From contig CM049396.1 in the NCBI GenBank assembly GCA_026929865.2, forward strand, positions 22,944,001-23,008,000: 64,000 nt of DNA, written 5' to 3'. Shown here in pieces: positions 35,526 to 45,700 of the stretch. The notes under the pieces were generated by a model. It ran no database searches. It was given only the letters and a program-made list of their open reading frames with translations, and had not been told where the DNA came from. How positions within the stretch are numbered: the first letter of the stretch is position 1; every line of letters starts with the position of its first letter. The translations under genes and the position numbers were made by a program. The stretch comes from Hyperoplus lanceolatus. Lineage: Eukaryota; Chordata; Actinopteri; Uranoscopiformes; Ammodytidae.

Positions 35526-37111
35526 GTACCTGCAAATATGCTTATGAACATACTAACAATCTAGGAAAATATACTTCCCAGAAAGGTTTCATTTTCATAA
35601 TGGCGTCCAAAATGGCGGCCGGGAGCGTAGAATGGCTATATCTCAAATGGAAAATGTTACAAAAGAATGTCAACTGATTCTGGTACCTCTATACATTAAG
35701 AACGTGCGACAAATCTAGGTAAATATAACTGCATTTTCTTCCAGAGAAATATTTAAAACCGATCCACAGACCGAATAGCCTGGAATGTGTCCATATCTGT
35801 TTGATTCAGACTTGATTGTATTGGTGACTCTGAAAATGGTATAACATTATAAGCATCACCAAATGTTTACCAGACAGTGGGAAAGCTTTTTCAAGCAATG
35901 GTTGAACAGTCTGAAGCTATGTATACCTCACTAGTTAAGGGTGAAATGCCATTAGAAACAGTGTTTATATCAGAGACCCTCATTAGAATAAATGAAGAGA
36001 TGGGGAAAAGGAAGATGGAACTGTGTGCTCAATCCAAGACAAGTCAGTTGTGGCTAAATTACTAAAACATGTTAGAAGTTGCTAGGTCACTGAAAACGGC
36101 AGATCGCACAGGTTCTTGGCTTTTGCACCTACGCGCTGTTTCTGACTGCATGCCGATTCTCGCTGCGGCTGGGCATTACAAGTACTTGAAATCGGTACAC
36201 TTTTATGTCTAAGAGATGAGTCAGCTTCACATCAACCACCCAGATGTGTTCAGAAAATTCAAAATGGGTTTTCATGTTATCCGTCGCAGCAGCCAGTCAT
36301 GGGCAGGCCTCAGCTCAGATCTTGTCATCGAGACGACATTGATGAGGTCATTGAAGACTACCGGTAGTATGATGCATGAAAGTGGAATGACTGACAATCA
36401 GAGAGCCCTTTGGACCATGTCAAAGTGCATAACATCAGAGTACAACACCGCAATGCAGGAGTTCACAAACCAGACATACACAACATCAGAACAGCACAAG
36501 GACTCAACAGAGGCAAGGATGAAAAGGGATGCTGCTGACCTGGAGAAGATCACTTCAAAACTTGCTATATGGTCACCTGTCTCTCCAGACTCTTCTTTAA
36601 GGAATGTTGTTACAGGTGTTGTTGCTGAGGACGCAGTGAACGTGCATGATTATGACTCTGTTGGACGCAATATCATGCACAAAATGATTGGACAGCCTGC
36701 ATTCTCATTTAGTAGAAAGGATAAAGCCATAACCCTTGGACAAAAATCATCTATCAAGGTTGCTCCTGATCGAACAATTGATTCTGCACTTCTTTTTCAA
36801 CGTTTCCTGATTGTCTCCCAAACTGGAGAGCTATCATTGGAGGAGGTTATGCGTTACGAACTCAGTCATTTCCCTCCTGCCCCCTTTGAAGCTGGAAACA
36901 TCTTCCGCAAGGCTGATAAACCACAACTTGCGCATGTTCATTCATTTCATTCATTTTCCTTTATTTATTCTCGAAAGATCAATTGAGGTTACCCTCTTTT
37001 ACAATGACGTCGAGACAGATACACAATATACAATGAGAATACACAACAAGCTTACAAAGAGACAACAACAATTAAAACATTCAGATCAATTGAATAAAAT
37101 AGAACAATAGC

Positions 37112-40100
37112 CTAATTAAAACAGTTACAAGTGGAGTGGGGCTGATTCAAAATAATAACTTTAAATTGGTTAACAGTTATGAGTGTATTTATTTTAATTT
37201 GATGTTGTAGGCTGTTCCAGGAGTCAGGGGCACTGTGGCTAAAAGCAGTCTTACCAAGGTCAGACCGGGCGTATGGAACATATAACATGAGCATTTCAGT
37301 TGAGCGGGTTTGATAAAGCCCATCTGAGATATGCAGCATTGTTGTCAAATAGAGTGGCAGCTTTCCGGTCAGGGCTTTATATATAAAAATATGCCAATGT
37401 GCATCACGTCTCTCTTTAAGAGAGGACCAACCAACCTTTTCATATAAAAGACAATGGTGAGTGTCATAAGCATCTCCTGTAATGAACCTTAAGGCAGAGT
37501 GAAAAACGGAGTCTAGGAGTTTAAGACATGATTGAGATGCATGCCTATAAACCACATCACCGTAATCAAGGACAGACATAAAAACTGCCTCAATAATCCT
37601 TTTCCTACTGAACAACGGGAAGGTGGCTCTGTTCCTATAAAAATATCCAATCTTTTGTCGCAGACGACAGACAAGATTTTTTATGTGAAATTTAAAAGAT
37701 ATTTTTTCATCTATCCAGATGCCGAGATATTTATATTCAGTGACTCTTTCAATTTGAGATCCATTATTTGTATGAATATTAAGATCATTAAAATGTATAG
37801 TTCTTGCTCTGGAGAAACACATATATTTTGTTTTGTCTGTATTAAGAACAAGCCTGAGGTCCACTAGACAGTCCTGCAGGGTGTTAAAAGAGCTCTGAAG
37901 GTTCTGAACAGATTGATGGACCAAATCAGAAATGCAATACAGTACAGTGTCGTCAGCATACAAATGGGCTTGACAGTTTTGTAGCGATGAAACAATGTTA
38001 TTGATGTAAATTGTGAATAGGACTGGACCTAAAATTGAGCCCTGCGGAACACCATTTGTAACTGTTAAAAACTCAGTTTGGTGGCTTCCCAGTTTTACTG
38101 ACTGCTGTCTATCAGAGAGATAATCCCTAAACCAGCTACATGTAGAATAATCAAAACCAATATCATGCAGCCTCTGTAAAAGCAAATGGTGATCTAAAGT
38201 ATCAAAGGCTTTTGACAGATCAACAAAAAGTGCTGCACAGTGCTTTTTATTGTCGATAGCTGTAACAATGTTGTCTAAGACCAAAGTGACAGCAGATACA
38301 GTACTGTGACCTGCCCTGAAACCAGATTGAAATGGGCTCAGAATGGAAGCACTGGATAAAAAGGTTTTCAACTGATTATTAATAACTGATTCTAGGATTT
38401 TTGCCAGGCATGGGAGTTTTGAAATTGGCCTGTAATTATTGAGATCACTTTTGTCACCCCCTTTATGCAATGGGATGACATGAGCTTTTTTCCAAACTTT
38501 AGGAACAATACCGGAGGAGATGGAAAGATTAAAAATATGGGTTATTTGTTTTGATATTATATGTGTAGAGAGATTGATTGAAAATGGGTCCAAATTGTCC
38601 TCCCCCATATACTTCCTGGGGTTGATGGCTAGAAGCGCATCTACAACAACACTTGTTGGAACTGGAACAAGGCTAAAAAGAGGAGTTTGAGAGACAGGCG
38701 GTACGTTACTACTAGTTGTAGAGGGTGTACATCCTCCATTCTGAAAAAGTTGACCAGCAGCTAAAAAATGTTTATTAAAAGCTAAACCAATCTCTTTCTG
38801 GTCATTTAAAATCTGACCATTTATTTTTATCTGACTGGGAACAGTGCTTGACTTGTTTATATTATAATAGACAGCCTTCCAAAATAATGCAGGGTTGGAG
38901 TAGCAGTTGGAAATTAAATCAAGGTAGTAATCCGATTTAGTTTTCCTAACCATGGTCGTGCACCTATTTCTGATTTGTCTAAAAACTGTCCAATTAAAAT
39001 CTCCAGAGCGTCTGGCTAGAGACCATGCTTTATTTCTCTCTATAAATAAGTCAGACAGCTCATTGGTAAACCAGGGGTTCGATCTATTTTTTACCCTGTA
39101 CTTTTTTTGGGGTGCATGATGATTCAAAATTGAGGTGAAGGTATTGGTGAAAAAATCCAAGGCTAATTCAACATCAGATATTTGAGTTGTGAGATGAATA
39201 TCACTGTGATGGAGTTCATTCAAAAAGGCTTGCTGGTTAAAACCTTTAAAATTACGCTTAATAATGATTTTAGGTTGACATTTTTTTAGGTGAATGCTTC
39301 TGATACAGGCCACCGGGCAGTGATCACTGATCCCAAGGTCAAAGACACCAGCAGAAACTATTTTATTGATTTGGTTTGATAATATTAAATCAATCAAAGT
39401 TGATTTAACTGGGTTTTTTAGATTGGGTCTTGTAGGCTCAGTTATTATTTGTGTAAGATTTAGGTTGCTACAGATTTCTTTGAAAGGTTCAGAGGCACCA
39501 GAAAGCCAGTCTATGTTAAAATCACCCATCACAATGACTTCTCTATTTACATATGGAGAGATTAAATGTGCTAGCTCAGACAAGGAGCTATTTTGCGCAG
39601 AAGGAGGCCTGTACACACCAATTACAACAAAACAATCATTGGATGATAAAGACAATTCCAGTGCAATAAATTCAAAGCAGCTACGAACAGAGACAGCATG
39701 TAATAATGTTACAGAATAATGAGATTTAACGTAGGTCCTGTCTATTCTGAATAAATTATAGCCATTTATTTCCACCATAGAGTCATGTGTACTGCTCTTC
39801 AGCCATGATTCAGTCAGAACCAAGACATCTGGGTCAGCCTGAGACACTAAGATCTTAACATGGTCCAATTTATTGTGCTGAAGCAAACTTCTAATGTTTA
39901 AATGAAGAAAACCCAAACCCTTTCTTAATTTGAGGATGTTTGGTGAGTTTATCTTTGATATGCTCATGTCCGGGTTATCAGCAGCTATGTGGTCCAACAC
40001 AATTGACTTATTACACAAAATAGGTACAGTTTTCAAGTTACTTGTAATCCCAAGTGGTCTGTGGCGTGACCTGTATGATCTATGTGGAGGGATTAATGAT

Positions 40101-40198
40101 GATCTGACAGACTGACATACAGGGATTGGGTGAGTTTTTAAAGTAATGGATGTTCCAGGCCTGGAGGGGGCGCTAGATGCATGGGGACTAGTAGTCAT
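37112..40198 (-). CDS. L2-type LINE ORF2: endonuclease and reverse transcriptase (1028 aa)
   Basis: It encodes the enzyme that nicks target DNA and reverse-transcribes the LINE RNA at the nick. One uninterrupted frame from ATG at 40198 to TAA. The AP-like endonuclease spans about 95-300: HLNIRSL (N101), LTESWL (E130), YRPPS (Y196), MGDFNID (D226, N228) and SDHCPV (D292, H293). The reverse transcriptase spans about 480-800: PLHKGGDKSDLNNYRPIS, FVDLSKAFDTLDH, GVPQGSILGP and catalytic YADD at 747-750. The C-terminus ends at SVNQFKVIIL-like sequence as in the family. One oddity: between FRIDR (about 150-154) and YVKSH the glycine-rich GGGVA-type segment usual in this family is absent, a small in-frame deletion that may weaken the nuclease. 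Confidence 0.9.
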   Translation of the reverse strand: MTTSPHASSAPSRPGTSITLKTHPIPVCQSVRSSLIPPHRSYRSRHRPLGITSNLKTVPILCNKSIVLDHIAADNPDMSISKINSPNILKLRKGLGFLHLNIRSLLQHNKLDHVKILVSQADPDVLVLTESWLKSSTHDSMVEINGYNLFRIDRTYVKSHYSVTLLHAVSVRSCFEFIALELSLSSNDCFVVIGVYRPPSAQNSSLSELAHLISPYVNREVIVMGDFNIDWLSGASEPFKEICSNLNLTQIITEPTRPNLKNPVKSTLIDLILSNQINKIVSAGVFDLGISDHCPVACIRSIHLKKCQPKIIIKRNFKGFNQQAFLNELHHSDIHLTTQISDVELALDFFTNTFTSILNHHAPQKKYRVKNRSNPWFTNELSDLFIERNKAWSLARRSGDFNWTVFRQIRNRCTTMVRKTKSDYYLDLISNCYSNPALFWKAVYYNINKSSTVPSQIKINGQILNDQKEIGLAFNKHFLAAGQLFQNGGCTPSTTSSNVPPVSQTPLFSLVPVPTSVVVDALLAINPRKYMGEDNLDPFSINLSTHIISKQITHIFNLSISSGIVPKVWKKAHVIPLHKGGDKSDLNNYRPISKLPCLAKILESVINNQLKTFLSSASILSPFQSGFRAGHSTVSAVTLVLDNIVTAIDNKKHCAALFVDLSKAFDTLDHHLLLQRLHDIGFDYSTCSWFRDYLSDRQQSVKLGSHQTEFLTVTNGVPQGSILGPVLFTIYINNIVSSLQNCQAHLYADDTVLYCISDLVHQSVQNLQSSFNTLQDCLVDLRLVLNTDKTKYMCFSRARTIHFNDLNIHTNNGSQIERVTEYKYLGIWIDEKISFKFHIKNLVCRLRQKIGYFYRNRATFPLFSRKRIIEAVFMSVLDYGDVVYRHASQSCLKLLDSVFHSALRFITGDAYDTHHCLLYEKVGWSSLKERRDAHWHIFIYKALTGKLPLYLTTMLHISDGLYQTRSTEMLMLYVPYARSDLGKTAFSHSAPDSWNSLQHQIKINTLITVNQFKVIILNQPHSTCNCFN

Positions 40199-40252
40199 GG
40201 AGGCTAAGCCACATGAGCTAAATACCTCTTGACTGACCAGGTGTGGAGATAG

Positions 40253-40870
40253 TCAAACTTGCTGGACAGAGTTTGCAAGAGGAGTGACGCTAGGAACTGA
40301 TTTTATTGTTAAGAGTATGTTGCTGGCCAGAAGATGTTTCCCTTCTTTGTTTAAATGCAAACCATCGCTGGCAAAGTAAGTCGGTCTGTTCCAGAAAACG
40401 TTAAAATTGTCAACAAAGGGAATGCCCATGGAGAGACAATATTGTTTGAGCCAAACATGAAGTTGGCGTGCGCGGCTGAATTTGATGTCACCGAATCGAG
40501 GCGAAGGCATGGGACCAGAGACGATACATTGTTTCCCAGCGGCCAGGACGGAGTCGATTAGGATTTTAAAATCAGATTTAAGACTTTCTGACTTTTCTGA
40601 CTTAAGGTCATTTGAGCCGACATGTGTTACAACCATAGATGCAGCGGGATTACTGTGGATAATGTGTGGAAGCACTGAGTTGATGTGGGATACCTGGGCA
40701 CCAGGATAGCAGAAGGTCTCCGCCCTTGGCAGGAGAACTTGTCGGACCATGGATGAGCCAACGAGGAGGCACTGGAGCTCCGCTGCTCGGCCCTGCTGCG
40801 CCTCAGAGCAACCATGTGAGTGCCGGGCTGGATCATTAGCCTGCAGTGTTGATGCCCGCGGACCAGGGCG
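40253..40870 (-). pseudogene. L2-type LINE ORF1: SGNH/GDSL esterase-like domain, N-terminus broken
   Basis: ORF1 proteins of L2/CR1 elements bind the RNA and many carry an esterase-like domain. Here the open frame (ATG-led part 40750-40253, open to about 40870) holds the blocks LVGSSMVRQV (block I serine), VVTHVGSNDLK (block III) and ASDGLHLNKEGKHLLA (catalytic Asp-x-x-His). Upstream, a Pro/Ser/Ala-rich N-terminal part lies in another frame (to about 41327), so a frameshift separates the two. It lies about 55 bp upstream of ORF2, as expected. Confidence 0.75.
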
Positions 40871-42057
40871 AAGCTGCGCAGCATCCTACGTCGGTTCTCT
40901 CCCGTGTTGGAACGACGAGACGTCTGGGAAACACCGGCCACAGGTGGAAAGGAGACAGCGGCGGCGTAGGAAGCGGCGGCGGGCAGCGAAGCGACAGCGG
41001 AGGAAGAGGAGGCGGCGGGCGTCGGAACAGCGGAGGTGGAGGACGAGGTGGGACGTGCCAGGGCAGTGGTGGTATCCCTGTCCACAGGTGAACCGTGGCC
41101 AACTGGACGTGACTGGAACCGGGGAGGAGAGCTAGAGCCATTTTCCATTGATGGAAACTCCTGAAGGCTCATAGCTTCAAATCTGTTGCCAAGCTCCAGG
41201 CGCTGCGGTGCTGGGGGAGTCCGCGGATGACCACAATGGTTACCCTTGCGGACTGTTGACCAGTTTATCGGCCTAACAGGGGTCGAGCTCAGCGGGAATT
41301 GTCCATCCCCTTTGTTAATAATCTGTAATCTGTGATCATGCAAGTGATGCAATCCTAGATACTGTACCAGAAACAGATCATTATGTTCTTGATGGAGGTT
41401 CACTCCTTCACCGAATACCATGGAAGCACGGACAAAGCTATGGTAAAATTGCGCAGTCATATGCAGACTTCACCATCCAACATTATGGCTCAGCTACAAC
41501 CATTGTGTTCGATGGCTATAGGGATGGGCCATCCATTAAAGACAACACACATCAAAGAAGAGGAAACAATATTCATCCCAATGTCAACTTCACTGCTGAG
41601 ACAGAGTTCTCAGGTAAGAAGGAGGAGTTCATGTCAAGAGATCTGAATAAACAGAGGCTGATCCAAATGATAAGCGATGAGTTGAAAGAAAGGGGTTGCA
41701 CTGTGGTCAATTCAATTGGAGATGCTGATGTAGACATCGTAAGGGAATCATCTCTTCTTCACACCACTACGCTGATTGGAGAAGATACAGATCTCCTTGT
41801 CTTACTACTTCACTATGGGCCGGTTTCACAGACAAGGCTTAAGCCTAGTCCAAGACTAAAATGCCTGTTGAGCTGGATTAATTCAAAACTACTTGCACAG
41901 GCTCAGTTTAAAATAGTCCTAGATTAAAGATATTCTGGATTAAACAAAGCCAATTGCAAAATGGACGACTAGAGCTACTCTAGGTCTAAATTTGAGTTTA
42001 AATTAATCCTCCAAAGAGGCAGGTTTAACTTCAGCTTAGTCGTGTTTGTGAGAGAGC

Positions 42058-42219
42058 ATGGACTATTTGAACTATCTAAATGAAGACCAACTCCCACTGC
42101 AGAGGCCAGCCAGAAGAGTACTTGTGGATAGGTCTTATCCAAAACATGTATTTGATGAACTTACATTTCGAGACCGCTTTCAATATGGAAAATGCACTGA
42201 AAATAACAACTTTGCTTGA
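42058..42219 (+). pseudogene. Harbinger transposase N-terminal remnant (53 aa)
   Basis: ATG at 42058 to TGA at 42219. The end reads YPKHVFDELTFRDRFQYGK, which resembles the N-terminal FRxRFRxxK block of Harbinger transposases. The catalytic part is absent. It may represent the first exon of the parental gene. The identification rests on a short motif and the context. Confidence 0.5.
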
Positions 42220-43017
42220 GTTTATTAGATGGATGCATTTAAATTGAAGATGTATTCAGCATAATAAAATGGGTGTCTAAAACAATTCTGTTTTCAAATG
42301 TGGTTGTTGTGATCTAAAACACTGACACACATGAATAACAAAATGACAAAACACAACATGAACACCTTTTATTTTCTACTTATATCTTCACTGTGATTAG
42401 TAATCACAATTGTCACAGTACTGTTTGAATCATAGCTCTCTCTTCCAACTTCATGTCCAATTCCATCTGTATAATTTTCATTTTCATGTCATACTTATTT
42501 CAGATATTGCATTTTCTGTTCATGGAATTCTCGGGCTAACTTTCATGCAACATCATCTTTTTTGTCCTTTGTTGAAATGTTGTGGCAAGCTCTTCTTTAA
42601 AGCGAGATGCGGGTTTTTCCAGAGTCTATCAGTGCAGATATCATTAAATATAATGTCAAAATTATAAATGAGAAAGATGTGAAATACCGATAATGATGAA
42701 GATAACCTGAAGTTGGTGTATTGTTCTCTTAGTAAAATTTTCATTAGAATTTAATTTGTTGCAAATTGCGGCCCAACTATTTATTTGCTCAGTCCCAGCA
42801 GTATGGCTTTTAGATTCAATAACCGGATGGTTTCAAACTATTCTTTTTTAAGAGATTTTTTTCAAATTCATTAAAGTTTATTGACGGGATTTTTTTAGCC
42901 TCTGCCATTGTTTTTTCTCACAAGCAATGGTGTTTCTGCTCCACTCCGGGTTTTTATGATCACCGTTGGACCAGCAGCATGTGCTCATGGGCAGGTGTTT
43001 ACAATCAGGCTTACTTA

Positions 43018-43644
43018 CAGTGTTGCCAACTTAGCGATTTTGTCCCTATATTTAGCGACTTTTCAGCCCCCCTGGCAACTTTTTTTTAAAACAGCGACAA
43101 GCGACACATCTAGCTTTTTTTTCTGGTGTAATTGGTGACTTTTTCGCCGAAGCAAGTATCACTTTTAACGCTTCTCAACGAGCAGCGGGAGCCTCCCGGC
43201 CCGTCCCCCGTAACAGAGCACTGACAAACGGCCCGGTCCTCGCGCAGCAGCCCCTCACAGCTACGGTCAGAGCAGGAGATACACCTCTCCGCTCGTGTTC
43301 CGTTAGCATCACTATTAGCAGTTAGCAGCTTTTCCCACCTCTTCTACAGTCTACGAGTAGTGCAATTCAAAATTTTATGCAGTGCTTTTTTAAACCATGA
43401 GCATGTATGATTACTGCTAGACTTAACATTACCACGTTGGTTGTTTATGCGATTGTCACGTTCATAACACTAGAACATCGTCTATTCAAATATTACTGTA
43501 TAAAACCCCTGTCTACAAATATGCAAATTAGGCAATGACGTCATCTACAAATATGCAAATTAGGAAATGATGTCATCTAGCGACTTCTAGCGACTTTTTG
43601 GACAGCCAATAGCTACTTTCCTTACTGAAGAGTTGGCAACACTG
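43018..43644. mobile_element. hAT MITE (627 bp) with perfect 8-bp TSD
   Basis: Ends CAGTGTTGCCAACT and AGTTGGCAACACTG. Duplication CTTACTTA at 43010-43017 and 43645-43652. It inserted into the Harbinger remnant. Its first ~350 bp are related to 34396-34760. Confidence 0.92.
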
Positions 43645-44634
43645 CTTACTTACCTTACTCCAGGACTTCATAGTCTCAGACTAACTAAACCAAATCTAAG
43701 CCATATCTATGAAAGTGACTTAAACGTCCCAGTTTAACTAGTCCACATTAAGGCCTACTCCTGGCTTAATCTGTGAAACCGGCCCTTTGTACAGAGAGAT
43801 AGTAAGGGCGTTTATTTCAGATCAGACAAGTCAAAAGCTGATGGCAGTTTTAAAGTGTATGCCGTAAACCATTTAAAAGAAGTACTTGGACATGATATTT
43901 GTTCTCAGTTGATGTTCATCCATGCTCTCACTGGCTGTGATACAACTTCTCGGATCTTCGGGGTTGGCAAAAAGACTGCTTTCCAGAAGCTTGTAAAAGG
44001 GGATCCTGTCCTTCAATCTTGTGCCAATGCATTCATTGTCCCAGACCAGACCACAGAGGTGATTGATGACCTTGGGTGCCAAGTAAAGGCTGTCCTCTTT
44101 GGTGGAAAGTCACAGATTCCCTTGCAGCAATGGGATATAACATTTTCAGCAAGAAGGTTGTCTCAGCTTCATCAACTGTAACGCCTGAACGTCTGCCACC
44201 AACTGAATCTGTGACCAAATTTCACTGTCGTAGAGCTTACTACCAGGTCATGGTCTGGATGGAAACTGAAGATGGTATGGATGCCCTGAACTGGGGGTGG
44301 AGCCTGCAGGACAACAGATTTGTCCCACTCATGTCAACAATGAATGTTGCTCCAGACAGTCTCTTGAAGGTCATTCAATGTAACTGTACCACTGCCTGCA
44401 AGACACTCCGCTGCTCTTGCAGAAAATATGGACTACCTTGTACTACTGTCTGTGGACCATGTCAACTTAAGGAATGTGACAATCCACTTAACAAGTTTCT
44501 TCCAGAGGAGCCCGAAGATGATGATAAATAAAGACCACAATAAGTGTGGCATTTATGTTGTTCAACACCAACACCACCTTTCTAGTTACCAATGTAAGCT
44601 TACAGGCAGTCATTTTGAAAATGATGCCTTTCTA

Positions 44635-45231
44635 GCAGTTATATTTACCTAGATTTGTCGCACGTTCTTAATGTATAGAGGTACCAGAATCAGTTGAAAC
44701 ATTCTTTTGTAACATTTTCCATTTGAGATATAGCCATTCTACGCTCCCGGCCACCATTTTGGACGCCATTATGAAAATGAAGCCTTTTTGGGAGGTATAT
44801 TTTCCTAGATTGTTAGTATGTTCATAAGCTTATTTGCAGGTACCAGAATCAAGTGAAAAATCATTCGAATAATCTTTTTCTATTGAGATATATAGCCATT
44901 GGTGGCCACCATTTTGGACGCCATCTTGAAAATGAAGCCTTTCCGGAAGGTGTATTTTCCTAGATTTTTAGTATGTTCGTAAGCATGTCCAGAGGTACCA
45001 AAATCAGTTGAAAATTCCTTTGCAACATTTTTTCAATTTGAGATATAGCCATTTCAAGCTCTTCGCTGCCATTTCGGCCACCGTCTTGGAAATGAGGGCT
45101 TTCTGTGAGGTATATTTTGGTAGACTTTTAGTATGTTATTCAGCACACCAAATACTACTGGAATCCATTGAAAAACCTTTTGTATCAATTTTTTGGGGTT
45201 AAGCCCTTTTTTTCATAGATTGACTCACCTA
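44635..45231 (-). repeat. Right TIR of the XPG-like element
   Basis: Uninterrupted ~597-bp inverted copy of the left TIR, starting GCAGTTATATTTACCTAGAT and ending GATTGACTCACCTA. Three ~160-bp subunits with CCATTTTGGACGCCAT blocks lie near 44755, 44910 and 45070. Confidence 0.88.
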
Positions 45232-45700
45232 ATACGTGTTTTCAAATGCAAGCCGTGTCTCTGCCTGAATATTTTATTGAGGTAATCAGTTCAGTCCGAG
45301 GCTTGTAATGTAATCGCCCGCTATCATGTCTGTCCCAGCTGGCTACTATTTAGCCTAGCTGCCCTACATGTCTCCTCTCGTATGTAAGTAACTTCCCCAA
45401 CAACCAACACTGGGTGAGCTTAGCGAATATATGGAAAATAAATTCGGATCTGTGATGCAAATCAAATGAAAGAGAGCCAGAGAAGGCTGCACGCGGCGTA
45501 AATACACTCAAAAGTCCCAGAGAGTTGGGGAGAATAAACAACAGAATGAAGCCGGTAGTCTCTGGCCACTGATTGGCCAGACAATAGTCTCTGGCCAATC
45601 AGTGGCCGGCCGTCTGCCGACGTCACCTTTTAGCATCGGCTCAGCTCGCTTGGAACCTAGAGCGAGGCGATACCAAAAAAGCAGCTGCTACGTGGTACCA

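Larger units (their letters stand above)
33309..35732 (+). repeat. Left TIR of the XPG-like element (interrupted)
   Basis: About 607 bp of native sequence, broken by a PIF-like MITE (33498-33909) and a hAT (34131-35525). It consists of three diverged ~160-bp subunits, each with AGATGGCG-CCAAAATGG, then ATGGCTATATCTCAA, then CTGATTCTGGTACC, then ACATACTAA-ATCTAG. Confidence 0.85.
36937..41327 (-). mobile_element. L2-type LINE, near full length, minus strand
   Basis: It splits the XPG-like gene between codons reading LAH and ICDH. On the minus strand it carries an ORF1 with an SGNH-esterase-like domain, an uninterrupted ORF2 (endonuclease plus reverse transcriptase) and a 3' end GAATAAATAAAGG followed by AAATGAATG units (36937-36955). 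ORF1 esterase plus this ORF2 type is characteristic of the L2/CR1 group. The ORF1 N-terminus is missing or 5'-truncated at about 41327. Confidence 0.85.
41817..43785 (+). mobile_element. PIF/Harbinger-type remnant with GGGCCGGTTTCACAGA ends
   Basis: Ends GGGCCGGTTTCACAGA and TCTGTGAAACCGGCCC. The 3-bp flanks are TAT (41814-41816) and TTT (43786-43788), probably one mutated duplication. Removing the element restores the HY-VQRDSK reading of the XPG-like gene. It contains a short transposase-like N-terminal ORF (next entry) and a later hAT insertion (43018-43644). Confidence 0.8.
35874..44531 (+). pseudogene. XPG/FEN1-like nuclease with C-terminal CXC domain, broken by insertions, stops and a frameshift
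   Basis: The coding parts are 35874-36936, 41328-41816 and 43789-44531, about 760 codons, all in one logical frame. Damage seen: in-frame TAA at 36063 and 36210, an L2 insertion (36937-41327), a Harbinger insertion (41817-43785) and a 1-base frameshift near 44109. The first part (RTGSWLLHLRAVSDCMP, GFHVIRRSSQSWAGLSSDLV, MTDNQRALWTMS) is a conserved region of unknown function. The middle carries SIGDADVDIV, then GEDTDLLVLLLHY, then LTGCDTTSRIFGVGKKTAF. The order and spacing resemble the acidic metal-binding residues and the helix-hairpin-helix loop of FEN1/XPG 5'-nucleases. The tail CNCTTACKTLRCSCRKYGL and CGPCQLKEC is a tesmin/TSO1-like CXC cysteine cluster, a DNA-binding fold. The nuclease role is inferred from motifs only. 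Confidence 0.75.
33309..45231 (+). mobile_element. Unclassified DNA transposon with ~600-bp TIRs encoding an XPG/FEN1-like CXC protein
   Basis: Left end TAGGTGAGTCAATCTATGAA and right end TTCATAGATTGACTCACCTA are exact inverses. Similarity extends inward for about 600 bp on each side (33309-35732 after removing two insertions; 44635-45231). Flanks fit either a TA duplication or ATA (33306-33308, 45232-45234). Four insertions lie inside (33498, 34131, 36937 and 41817). Without them the element is about 3.7 kb, and its single plus-strand gene occupies most of the space between the TIRs. I do not recognise the protein architecture as a named transposase superfamily. Confidence 0.8.

Noticed and set aside
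40627..41460. 277-codon minus-strand frame taken as one protein
   Set aside because: Its right part reads into the antisense of the XPG-like gene beyond the LINE boundary, and its left part is the wrong frame over the SGNH domain. Only the middle belongs to ORF1.
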